Below are positions 43,726 through 51,395 of a stretch of 64,000 bases of DNA, piece by piece (the stretch's first letter is position 1; every line of letters begins with the position of its first letter). The notes under the pieces were generated by a model. The model searched no databases, was not told the origin of the DNA, and saw only the letters and a program-made list of their open reading frames with translations. Source of the DNA: Streptomyces sp. NBC_01210. Lineage in GTDB: Bacteria > Actinomycetota > Actinomycetes > Streptomycetales > Streptomycetaceae. The stretch is taken from contig NZ_CP108549.1 of NCBI RefSeq assembly GCF_036010325.1, positions 7,874,001 to 7,938,000 on the forward strand. Direction: 5' to 3'. A program made the position numbers and the translations under genes.

Positions 43726-44606
43726 GTACGCCCATGAAGCTCGGCGCGGTCATCATCACGATGGGCAACCGCCCCGACGATCTGCGCGCCCTCCTCGACT
43801 CGGTCGCCAAGCAGGACGGCGACCCGATCGAGGTGGTCGTCGTCGGCAACGGCGCCCCGGTGACGGACGTGCCCGAGGGTGTACGCACCGTGGACCTACC
43901 CGACAACCTGGGTATCCCCGGCGGACGCAACGTCGGCATCGAGGCCTTCGGCCCGTCCGGCTCCGGCGTCGACGTACTGCTCTTCCTGGACGACGACGGA
44001 CTGCTGCCCAACAACGACACCGGGGAGCTGGTGCGCCAGGCCTTCGACGCCGATCCGGAGCTGGGCATCATCAGCTTCCGGATCGCCGACCCGGAGACCG
44101 GGCTCACCCAGCGCCGCCACGTCCCGCGGCTGCGCGCCTCCGACCCGATGCGCTCCTCGCGGGTGACGACCTTCCTGGGCGGCGCCAATGCTGTCCGTAC
44201 AAAGGTCCTCGCCGAGGTCGGCGGGCTGCCCGACGAGTTCTTCTACGCCCATGAGGAGACGGACCTCGCCTGGCGGGCGCTGGACGCGGGCTGGGCGATC
44301 GACTACCGCTCGGACATGCTGCTGTTCCACCCGACGATGCCGCCGTCCCGGCACGCGGTCTACCACCGCATGGTGGCCCGCAACCGGGTCTGGCTCGCCC
44401 GCCGCAATCTGCCCGCGCCCCTGGTCCCCGTCTACCTTGGTGTCTGGGTGCTGCTCACACTGGCCAGGCGCCCTTCGGTGTCCGCGCTGAAGGCCTGGTT
44501 CGGCGGCTTCAAAGAGGGCTGGCAGACGCCCTGCGGTCCCCGTCGGCCGATGAAGTGGCGTACGGTATGGCGGCTCACGCGACTGGGCCGACCGCCCATC
44601 GTCTGA
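43722..44606 (+). CDS. Family 2 glycosyltransferase
   Basis: 294 residues, GT-A fold: AVIITMGNRPDDLRALLDSV at the start, nucleotide-sugar/metal site LFLDDDG (Asp90-92), acceptor-side motif FFYAHEETDLAWRALDAGW (the ED-like catalytic region). The C-terminus has one hydrophobic stretch (VPVYLGVWVLLTLARRP), suggesting membrane contact. It adds a sugar to a lipid or polymer acceptor; donor unknown. The start GTG overlaps the stop of the preceding gene (GTGA). Confidence 0.9.
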   Translation: MSTPMKLGAVIITMGNRPDDLRALLDSVAKQDGDPIEVVVVGNGAPVTDVPEGVRTVDLPDNLGIPGGRNVGIEAFGPSGSGVDVLLFLDDDGLLPNNDTGELVRQAFDADPELGIISFRIADPETGLTQRRHVPRLRASDPMRSSRVTTFLGGANAVRTKVLAEVGGLPDEFFYAHEETDLAWRALDAGWAIDYRSDMLLFHPTMPPSRHAVYHRMVARNRVWLARRNLPAPLVPVYLGVWVLLTLARRPSVSALKAWFGGFKEGWQTPCGPRRPMKWRTVWRLTRLGRPPIV

Positions 44607-44705
44607 CAAGCTCGGTTCTGGGATCATCGGGCGTACTCCCAGGACCGGCGACGTCCGAAGCAGCGCCCGACCTGCCGCGCATCTTGAACACGAAAGTTTC
44701 AACTT

Positions 44706-45635
44706 GTGAGTGACACAACCCATGACGGAGCGATCGCGATGACCGCCCCGCCATCTCCCGACGAAGGCCTGACCTCGGCGCAGCTCGCAGCCAAGTACGG
44801 CCTGTCGGTGAGCGGTGCCCGGCCGGGGCTCGTCGAGTACATCGGGCAGCTCTGGGGCCGGCGCCACTTCATCCTGGCGTTCTCCTCGGCGAAGCTGACC
44901 TCGCAGTACAGCCAGGCCAAGCTGGGCCAGCTCTGGCAGGTGGCGACCCCGCTGCTGAACGCGGCCGTCTACTACATGATCTTCGGCCTGATCCTCGACT
45001 CGGGACGGGGGATGGACAAGGAGGTCTTCATCCCCTTCCTCGTGACGGGTGTGTTCGTCTTCACGTTCACCCAGACCTCGGTGATGGCCGGTGTCCGGGC
45101 GATCTCGGGCAATCTGGGGCTGGTGCGGGCGCTGCACTTCCCACGCGCCGCGCTGCCGATCTCGTTCGCGCTGCAGCAGTTGCAGCAGCTGATGTTCTCG
45201 ATGATTGTGCTGTTCGTCATCGCGGCCTCGTTCGGCAGCTATCCGTCGCTCAGCTGGCTGCTGATCGTGCCCGCGCTGGCCATGCAGTTCGTGTTCAACA
45301 TCGGGCTGGCCCTGATCATGGCGAGGCTGGGCAGCAAAACACCGGACCTGGCCCAGCTGATGCCCTTCATCATGCGCACCTGGATGTACGCCTCGGGCGT
45401 CATGTTCTCCATCTCGGTGATGCTCAAGGACAAGCCGGAGTGGATCGGCCATGTGCTGAGTTACAACCCGGCGGCGATCTACATGGACCTGATCCGGTTC
45501 GCGCTGATCGACGGGTACGGCGCGTCCAATCTGCCGCCGCATGTCTGGGTGGCCGGAGCCCTCTGGGCCGTGCTGCTGGGCGTCGCAGGCTTTGTGTACT
45601 TCTGGAAGGCTGAGGAGCGGTACGGCCGTGGCTGA
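44706..45635 (+). CDS. ABC-2 type polysaccharide/polyol-phosphate exporter permease (Wzm/TagG-like)
   Basis: 309 residues, six predicted membrane helices, with the ABC-2 transporter pattern (FILAFSSAKLTSQYSQAKLG, LGQLWQVATPLLNAAVYYMI). GTG 44706 was kept; an in-frame ATG at 44739 has a better Shine-Dalgarno (GGAG, 8 bases), so a 298-residue form is possible. It pairs with the ATPase encoded next (8-base overlap) to flip a lipid-linked glycan or teichoic-acid-like polymer across the membrane. The 99-base gap before it is the largest in the cluster and may hold its own promoter. Confidence 0.9.
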   Translation: MSDTTHDGAIAMTAPPSPDEGLTSAQLAAKYGLSVSGARPGLVEYIGQLWGRRHFILAFSSAKLTSQYSQAKLGQLWQVATPLLNAAVYYMIFGLILDSGRGMDKEVFIPFLVTGVFVFTFTQTSVMAGVRAISGNLGLVRALHFPRAALPISFALQQLQQLMFSMIVLFVIAASFGSYPSLSWLLIVPALAMQFVFNIGLALIMARLGSKTPDLAQLMPFIMRTWMYASGVMFSISVMLKDKPEWIGHVLSYNPAAIYMDLIRFALIDGYGASNLPPHVWVAGALWAVLLGVAGFVYFWKAEERYGRG

Positions 45636-46410
45636 CAACAACCAGGGACGCATCCCGACTGTCATCGCCGACGATGTGCACATCGTGTACCGGGTCAGCG
45701 GCGGCAGCGGCGGCAAGGGCAGTGCGACCGCGGCGCTGAGCCGCATCCTCCGACGCGACAAGCGAGAGTCCCGCGGTATCCGCAAGGTGCACGCGGTACG
45801 CGGTGTCTCCTTCACCGCGTACCGCGGCGAGGCGATCGGCCTGATCGGCACCAACGGCTCCGGCAAGTCGACCCTGCTGCGCGCCATCGCGGGCCTGCTG
45901 CCGACGGAGAGCGGCAAGGTCTACACCGACGGTCAGCCCTCCCTGCTCGGCGTCAATGCCGCGCTCATGGGCGATCTGACCGGCGAACGCAACGTCATTC
46001 TCGGCGGACTGGCGATGGGCATGACGCGTGAGGAGATCCGCGATCGCTACGAGGGGATCGTGGACTTCTCCGGAATCAACGAGAAGGGCGACTTCATCAC
46101 CCTTCCGATGCGCACCTACTCCTCCGGTATGGGAGCGAGGCTCCGCTTCTCCATCGCCGCGGCCAAGAACCACGACGTCCTGATGATCGACGAGGCTCTG
46201 GCGACCGGTGACCGCAAGTTCCAGATCCGTTCCGAGGAACGAATCCGGGAGCTCCGAAAGGAGGCCGGCACGGTCTTCCTGGTCTCTCACGGTGCCAAGT
46301 CGATCAGGGACACCTGCGACCGCGTCCTGTGGCTGGAGAGGGGCGAACTCCTGATGGACGGCCCGACCGACGAGGTCATCAGGGCGTACGAGAAGGAGAC
46401 CGGCAAGTAG
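45628..46410 (+). CDS. ABC exporter ATP-binding protein (Wzt/TagH-like, no carbohydrate-binding tail)
   Basis: 260 residues from a GTG with GAGGAG about ten bases upstream. Walker A GTNGSGKST (74-82), signature YSSGM (164-168), Walker B VLMIDEA with ALATGD, as in polysaccharide-export ATPases. The protein ends right after the ATPase domain (DEVIRAYEKETGK), so it lacks the C-terminal carbohydrate-binding domain by which E. coli Wzt recognises a finished O-antigen. Chain-length control by cap recognition is therefore not expected. It energises the permease encoded upstream. Confidence 0.92.
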   Translation: MADNNQGRIPTVIADDVHIVYRVSGGSGGKGSATAALSRILRRDKRESRGIRKVHAVRGVSFTAYRGEAIGLIGTNGSGKSTLLRAIAGLLPTESGKVYTDGQPSLLGVNAALMGDLTGERNVILGGLAMGMTREEIRDRYEGIVDFSGINEKGDFITLPMRTYSSGMGARLRFSIAAAKNHDVLMIDEALATGDRKFQIRSEERIRELRKEAGTVFLVSHGAKSIRDTCDRVLWLERGELLMDGPTDEVIRAYEKETGK

Positions 46411-46778
46411 TCCGGTCCCGATCGAAGTCCCGGTCGAAGGCTCCCGTCGTGACATCCAGGCGGGGGCCTTCCGCGTCCTTCGAGGGGACGGCAGGGCAGG
46501 AGCCGCAACCGCTCCGGCCGGGAGCGTCAAGTGAAGGTCAAGTCCTGTGTCGCCAGGGAAGGTTGACCGGGATTGGAGTGTTCTTGTAACGCGCGCAACA
46601 CCCCGACGTATCACTGGGCGTTGTACAACGTAAGCTGTACCGGTGCTGAATTGCGGCAAGTAGGGCGATACTCCCTAGGAATCCTGTCCGCCGGGCGGTC
46701 TCCCAGCGGGGAGGATGGGCGGCGTGTCCGAAATAGGATGTATTGGGTCGGCAGTGTAGAACGGGAGATGTGACGGCA
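46411..46778 (+). promoter_or_regulatory. Intergenic region upstream of the hopanoid operon
   Basis: 368 bases without a supported gene, between the exporter ATPase and the leader ORF of the hopanoid operon. G/C content drops and the region must contain the operon promoter. A small inverted repeat GTACA (46623-46627) / TGTAC (46636-46640) with an 8-base spacer is visible. I could not assign -35/-10 boxes with confidence. Confidence 0.45.
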
Positions 46779-46841
46779 ATGACGGAAAATCTCCAGCTCC
46801 GCGAGGCTTTCGCCGTCCCCGCACCGGGCAGCGCGCCATGA
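46779..46841 (+). CDS. 20-codon leader ORF overlapping the hpnC start
   Basis: ATG at 46779 opens MTENLQLREAFAVPAPGSAP and ends at the TGA that overlaps the hpnC ATG (ATGA, 46838-46841). GGGAG stands 11 bases upstream. Codon choice (CTC, CAG, GCC, GTC) fits translation. The 4-base overlap is the same coupling used throughout this operon, so it may be a translated leader that sets initiation at hpnC. No family recognised; it could be chance. Confidence 0.45.
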   Translation: MTENLQLREAFAVPAPGSAP

Positions 46842-47749
46842 CTGGCACCCGGGTGGCGCGCCCCGAGGAATCCGTGCGCGCCACACTCGACAAGGCCGCG
46901 GACGAGAACTTCCCCGTGGCCCCCTTCTTCCTGCCGCGCGCCTGGCGCGACGACCTGATGGCCGTCTACGGCTACGCCCGCCTCGTCGACGACATCGGTG
47001 ACGGCGACCTCGCACCCGGCGGCGCGGACGCCCGTCACCTCGGCGTGGACCCGGCACTGGCCGAGGACCGGCTCGCCGTGCTCGACGCCTTCGAGGCCGA
47101 TCTGCGGCGCGTCTTCGACGCCACGCCGCGGCATCCCCTGCTGCGCGCCCTCCAACCGACGGTACGCCGCCGCTCGCTCACCGCCGAGCCCTTCCTCGGC
47201 CTGATCGAGGCAAACCGCCAGGACCAGCTGGTACGGCGCTACAAGACGTACGACGATCTCCTCGCCTACTGCGAGCTGTCCGCCAACCCCGTCGGCCGCC
47301 TGGTGCTGCAGATCACCGGCACCACCAGCCCCGAGCGCGTACGCCGCTCCGACGCCGTGTGCACCGCGCTCCAGATCGTCGAACACCTCCAGGACGTGAC
47401 CGAGGACCTGGGGCGCGACCGGGTCTATCTGCCGGTCGAGGACATGGAGCGGTTCCGCGTCACCGAGGCCGACCTCGCCGCGGGAACCGGGAGCGCGTCG
47501 GTGCGCGTCCTGGTCGCATACGAAGCTGAACGCGCCCGGCAGCTGCTGAATGAAGGCACCCCACTGGTGGGTAGCGTCCACGGCAGGCTGCGGCTGCTGC
47601 TCGCCGGATTCGTGGCCGGGGGGCTCGCCGCCCTCACCGCGATCGCGGACACCGGACACGATGTCCTGCCAGGACCGCCCAAGCCCACCAAGGCGAATCT
47701 GCTGCGTGAAGTGGGAGCTGTCTTGCGAAGAGCGCGTAGAGAGGGGTGA
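46838..47749 (+). CDS. hpnC: Hydroxysqualene synthase HpnC
   Basis: 303 residues, squalene/phytoene synthase fold. First aspartate-rich motif DDIGD at 51-55 (YARLVDDIGDGD), second EHLQDVTEDLGRDRVYLP near 182. In the three-gene bacterial route HpnD makes presqualene diphosphate from two farnesyl diphosphates, HpnC converts it to hydroxysqualene and HpnE reduces this to squalene. First enzyme gene of the operon; its stop overlaps or abuts the start of hpnD. Cytoplasmic or membrane-associated. Confidence 0.95.
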   Translation: MTGTRVARPEESVRATLDKAADENFPVAPFFLPRAWRDDLMAVYGYARLVDDIGDGDLAPGGADARHLGVDPALAEDRLAVLDAFEADLRRVFDATPRHPLLRALQPTVRRRSLTAEPFLGLIEANRQDQLVRRYKTYDDLLAYCELSANPVGRLVLQITGTTSPERVRRSDAVCTALQIVEHLQDVTEDLGRDRVYLPVEDMERFRVTEADLAAGTGSASVRVLVAYEAERARQLLNEGTPLVGSVHGRLRLLLAGFVAGGLAALTAIADTGHDVLPGPPKPTKANLLREVGAVLRRARREG

Positions 47750-47757
47750 GCCGGACG

Positions 47758-48696
47758 ATGGAGGGACCGACGGAGGTATCCGCACCGGTGCAGGCCGCGT
47801 ACAGCTACTGCGAGGCCGTCACCGGACAGCAGGCGCGCAACTTCGCCTACGGCATCAGGCTGCTGCCGACCGAGAAGCGCCAGGCGATGTCGGCGCTGTA
47901 CGCGTTCTCGCGACGTGTCGATGACATCGGCGACGGCACCCTCGAGCCGAAGGCCAAGGAGGACCGGCTCGAGGGCACGCGGGACCTGCTGGACCGGATC
48001 CGGCAGGACGCGGTCGACGAGGACGACATCGACCCGGTCGCTGTGGCGCTCGCGGACGCGGCGCGCCGCTTCCCGCTCCCGCTCGGCGGGCTCGACGAAC
48101 TCATCAACGGCGTGCTGATGGACGTGCGCGGCGAGACGTACGAAACCTGGGACGACCTGAAGGTCTACTGCCGGTGTGTCGCGGGCGCGATCGGGCGTCT
48201 CTCGCTCGGCGTGTTCGGCACCCAGCCCGGCGCGCGTGGCGCCGAGCGCGCCGCCGAGTACGCCGACACGCTCGGCCTCGCCCTCCAACTCACCAACATC
48301 CTCAGGGACATTCGCGAGGACGCGGGCAGCGGACGCACCTATCTGCCCGCCGACGACCTCGCCAAGTTCGGCTGCTCCGCGGGCTTCCGCACCACCACCC
48401 CGCCGCCCGGGTCCGACTTCGCCGGCCTGGTGCACTTCGAAGTCCGGCGCGCCCGAACGCTCTTCGCCGAGGGCTACCGGCTGCTGCCGATGCTCGACCG
48501 GCGCAGCGGCGCCTGTGTCGCCGCGATGGCCGGCATCTACCGCCGACTGCTCGACCGCATCGAGCGCGACCCCGAGGCGGTGCTGCGCGGCCGCGTGTCC
48601 CTGCCCGGACGCGAGAAGGCGTACGTCGCCGTGCGTGGCCTGTCCGGACTCGACGCCCGGCACATCACCCGGCAGACCCTCAGGGGGCGTTCCTGA
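47758..48696 (+). CDS. hpnD: Presqualene diphosphate synthase HpnD
   Basis: 312 residues from ATG 47758, which has GAGGGGTGA eight bases upstream; a GTG at 47746 overlapping the hpnC stop gives 316 residues and cannot be excluded. Squalene-synthase fold: YCEAVTGQQARNFAYGIRLL, first Asp motif RRVDDIGDG, second NILRDIREDAGSGRTYLP. It condenses two farnesyl diphosphates head to head. The stop overlaps the small ORF start (TGATG). Confidence 0.94.
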   Translation: MEGPTEVSAPVQAAYSYCEAVTGQQARNFAYGIRLLPTEKRQAMSALYAFSRRVDDIGDGTLEPKAKEDRLEGTRDLLDRIRQDAVDEDDIDPVAVALADAARRFPLPLGGLDELINGVLMDVRGETYETWDDLKVYCRCVAGAIGRLSLGVFGTQPGARGAERAAEYADTLGLALQLTNILRDIREDAGSGRTYLPADDLAKFGCSAGFRTTTPPPGSDFAGLVHFEVRRARTLFAEGYRLLPMLDRRSGACVAAMAGIYRRLLDRIERDPEAVLRGRVSLPGREKAYVAVRGLSGLDARHITRQTLRGRS

Positions 48697-48782
48697 TGCC
48701 GGCGCACGCGCACAAGCGGCGGGCAACCGTCCGCCACGGCGCGGCGTCCCTCACGGCAACGGCCCGAGGGGAGGTCGCATGA
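48696..48782 (+). CDS. 28-residue conserved small ORF between hpnD and hpnE (DUF6380-like)
   Basis: ATG overlaps the hpnD stop (TGATG) and its own stop overlaps the hpnE ATG (ATGA), so ribosomes could pass straight through. The peptide begins MPAHAHKRRATVRHGAA and ends SLTATARGEVA. The KRRAT and ASLTATA pieces match what I remember of the small Streptomyces family DUF6380, but this copy is shorter than the 45-50 residues I recall. Basic, no membrane helix. Function unknown; it may be a coupling peptide or an accessory of the squalene enzymes. Confidence 0.6.
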   Translation: MPAHAHKRRATVRHGAASLTATARGEVA

Positions 48783-50167
48783 CGGACGACGACGACATGC
48801 GGTCCCGGCACGCGGTGGTGGTCGGCGGGGGACTCGCCGGAGTCACCGCGGCACTGCAACTCGCCGGCGCGGGAGTCCGCGTCACGCTGGTCGAAGGCCG
48901 CCCTCGTCTGGGCGGTCTCGCCTTCTCCTTCCGCCGCGGTGACCTCACCGTCGACAACGGTCAGCATGTGTATCTGCGCTGCTGCGCCGCATACCGCTGG
49001 TTCCTCGAGCGGGTCGGCGGTGCTCATCTCGCCCCGCTCCAGGACCGGTTGGACGTACCGGTACTGGACGTGGCGCGTGCGCGGGGCCCGCGGCTCGGAC
49101 GGCTGCGCCGCACCGCGCTGCCCGTGCCGCTGCACCTGGCCGGCAGCCTCGCCACCTACCCGCACCTCTCGCTCGTCGAGCGGGCGAGTGTCGGGCGCGC
49201 CGCGCTCGCCCTCGGAAAGCTCGACCCGGCCGACCCGGCGCTGGACGGTATCGACTTCGCTACCTGGCTGGGCCGCCACGGCCAGTCCCAGCGCACCATC
49301 GACGCCCTCTGGGACCTCGTCGGCGTGGCGACCCTGAACGCCACCGCGCCGAACGCCTCGATGGGCCTTGCCGCGATGGTCTTCAAGACCGGGCTGCTCT
49401 CCGAGCCCGGCGCCGCCGACATCGGCTGGGCGCGCGTGCCGCTCGGCGAACTCCACGACACGCTGGCTCGCAAGGCGCTCGACTCCGCAGGCGTACGCAC
49501 CGAACTGTCGACCCGCGTCAGGGACATCTCCCGGGCGGAGTACGGCCGCTGGCACGTCGAGGTGGCCGGCGAGCAGCTGGAAGCGGACACCGTCGTGCTC
49601 GCCGTACCGCAGCGAGAGACCCACGCCCTGCTGCCCGAAGGGGCGCTCCAGGACCCCGACCGGCTGCTCGACATCGGCACCGCGCCGATCCTCAACATCC
49701 ATGTCCTGTACGACCGCAAGGTGCTGCGCCGCCCCTTCTTCGCCGCGCTCGGCACTCCGGTCCAGTGGGTCTTCGACCGCACCGAGGCCTCGGGGCTGCA
49801 GCACGGCCAGTATCTGGCGCTGTCCCAGTCCGCCGCCGAGGACGAGATCGACGCGCCCGTCGCCGTACTGCGCGAGCGGTATCTACGCGAGCTGGAACGG
49901 CTGCTGCCCGCCGCGCGCGGCGCCCAGGTACGCGACTTCTTCGTGACCCGGGAGCGGACGGCGACCTTCGCCCCGGCCCCGGGAGTCGGCAGGCTGCGAC
50001 CCGGCGCGCAGACCCGCGCCCCCGGCCTGTACCTTGCGGGCGCGTGGACCGCCACCGGCTGGCCCGCGACCATGGAGAGCGCCGTACGCAGTGGCTTCAG
50101 CGCCGCGGGTGCCGCACTTTCCGCGCTCGGCCGCCCCCATGAACATCCGCTCAAGGAGGCGGCGTGA
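48779..50167 (+). CDS. hpnE: Hydroxysqualene dehydroxylase HpnE
   Basis: 462 residues, ATG after GAGGGGAGG. FAD-dependent amine-oxidase/phytoene-desaturase fold: N-terminal dinucleotide motif HAVVVGGGLAGVTAALQLAG, VTLVEGRPRLGGLAFSF, and a C-terminal FAD block GLYLAGAWTATGWPATMES. It removes the hydroxyl of hydroxysqualene to give squalene, the substrate of Shc encoded two genes on. The last 4 bases overlap the polyprenyl synthase gene. Confidence 0.94.
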   Translation: MTDDDDMRSRHAVVVGGGLAGVTAALQLAGAGVRVTLVEGRPRLGGLAFSFRRGDLTVDNGQHVYLRCCAAYRWFLERVGGAHLAPLQDRLDVPVLDVARARGPRLGRLRRTALPVPLHLAGSLATYPHLSLVERASVGRAALALGKLDPADPALDGIDFATWLGRHGQSQRTIDALWDLVGVATLNATAPNASMGLAAMVFKTGLLSEPGAADIGWARVPLGELHDTLARKALDSAGVRTELSTRVRDISRAEYGRWHVEVAGEQLEADTVVLAVPQRETHALLPEGALQDPDRLLDIGTAPILNIHVLYDRKVLRRPFFAALGTPVQWVFDRTEASGLQHGQYLALSQSAAEDEIDAPVAVLRERYLRELERLLPAARGAQVRDFFVTRERTATFAPAPGVGRLRPGAQTRAPGLYLAGAWTATGWPATMESAVRSGFSAAGAALSALGRPHEHPLKEAA

Positions 50168-51282
50168 GTCTGAGTACTGGAACAAAAGGAGAGACCGTGC
50201 CGACTGTGCCCTCGGCGAATCCGGCTGGTGACACCGCAGCCGGAGGAGAGAGCCTGGACACCCTTGCGTTGCTTGAACGCGGGCGGACCATGTCCACCCC
50301 GGTGCTGCGCGCCGCCGTGGACCGGCTCGCGCCGCCCATGGACACCGTCGCGGCCTATCACTTCGGATGGATCGACGTGGAGGGACGGCCCTCCGCCGGG
50401 GACGGCGGCAAGGCTGTACGGCCGGCGCTCGCACTGCTCTCCGCCGAGGCGGCCGGAGCAGCGCCCGAGGTCGGCGTGCCCGGCGCGGTCGCCGTGGAGC
50501 TGGTGCACAACTTCTCGCTGCTGCACGACGACCTGATGGACGGCGACGAGCAGCGCCGCCACCGGGACACCGTCTGGAAGGTCCACGGCCCGGCCCAGGC
50601 GATCCTCGTCGGCGACGCGCTCTTCGCGCTCGCCAACGAGGTCCTGCTCGAGCTCGGCACGGTCGAGGCGGGGCGTGCCACACGCCGGCTGACCACCGCC
50701 ACGCGCAAGCTGATCGACGGCCAGGCCCAGGACATCTCCTACGAGCACCGCGAGCGGGTCACCGTCGAGGAGTGCCTGGAGATGGAGGGCAACAAGACGG
50801 GAGCGCTGCTGGCCTGCGCCGTCTCCATCGGCGCGGTGCTCGGCGGGGCGGACGACAGGACCGCCGACACCCTGGAGGCGTACGGCTACCACCTCGGCCT
50901 CGCCTTCCAGGCCGTCGATGATCTGCTCGGCATCTGGGGCGACCCTGTCTCCACCGGCAAGCAGACCTGGAGCGATCTGCGTCAGCGCAAGAAGTCCCTG
51001 CCGGTCGTCGCCGCACTCGCCGCGGGCGGACCGGCCTCACAGCGCCTCGGGGAGCTGCTCGCGGCGGACGCCAAGAGCAATGACTTCGACAGCTTCTCCG
51101 AGGAGGAGTTCGCGATCAGGGCGGCCCTGATCGAGGAGGCGGGCGGCCGCGAGTGGACCTCGCAGGAGGCCCGCAGGCAGCATGCCGTCGCGATCGAGGC
51201 CCTCGGCGGTGTCGACATGCCGGAACAGGTGCGGGCGCAGCTCGTCGCGCTCGCGGACTTCGTCGTCGTACGAAAGAGATGA
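50164..51282 (+). CDS. Polyprenyl (farnesyl-type) diphosphate synthase
   Basis: 372 residues, GTG start with AAGGAGG upstream, overlapping hpnE (GTGA). Trans-isoprenyl diphosphate synthase: first Asp-rich motif Asp122-Asp126 in LLHDDLMDGDEQRR, second Asp252-Asp253 in AVDDLLGIWGD. Residues before DDxxD (VAVELVHNFSL, with H and F four and five positions away) are compatible with C15 or C20 products; farnesyl diphosphate is expected because HpnD uses it. The N-terminal 35 residues (PSANPAGDTAAGGESLD) look disordered. Confidence 0.92.
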   Translation: MSLSTGTKGETVPTVPSANPAGDTAAGGESLDTLALLERGRTMSTPVLRAAVDRLAPPMDTVAAYHFGWIDVEGRPSAGDGGKAVRPALALLSAEAAGAAPEVGVPGAVAVELVHNFSLLHDDLMDGDEQRRHRDTVWKVHGPAQAILVGDALFALANEVLLELGTVEAGRATRRLTTATRKLIDGQAQDISYEHRERVTVEECLEMEGNKTGALLACAVSIGAVLGGADDRTADTLEAYGYHLGLAFQAVDDLLGIWGDPVSTGKQTWSDLRQRKKSLPVVAALAAGGPASQRLGELLAADAKSNDFDSFSEEEFAIRAALIEEAGGREWTSQEARRQHAVAIEALGGVDMPEQVRAQLVALADFVVVRKR

Positions 51283-51316
51283 TCGATATCGCCTGCCGCA
51301 TATGAATCGCAGTCGC

Positions 51317-51348
51317 CGGCCGGTGCACGGGCAACCGTGCGCCGGCCG
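51317..51348 (+). other. GNRA-type hairpin in the mRNA between polyprenyl synthase and shc
   Basis: Arms 51317-51330 and 51335-51348 form about 14 pairs (one G-U) closed by the tetraloop GCAA, in the 113-base gap that is the largest within the hopanoid operon. It could act as a partial terminator or as an mRNA stabiliser or processing site for the shc half. There is no U-tract. Confidence 0.5.
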
Positions 51349-51395
51349 ACGGAGACCCCAGCACAGCAGAGAGCCACTGCATCGAAGGGGAAGCC

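Noticed and set aside
43896..45917. 673-codon minus-strand open frame over the glycosyltransferase and exporter permease
   Set aside because: Antisense to recognised genes, no domain, composition typical of a shadow frame.
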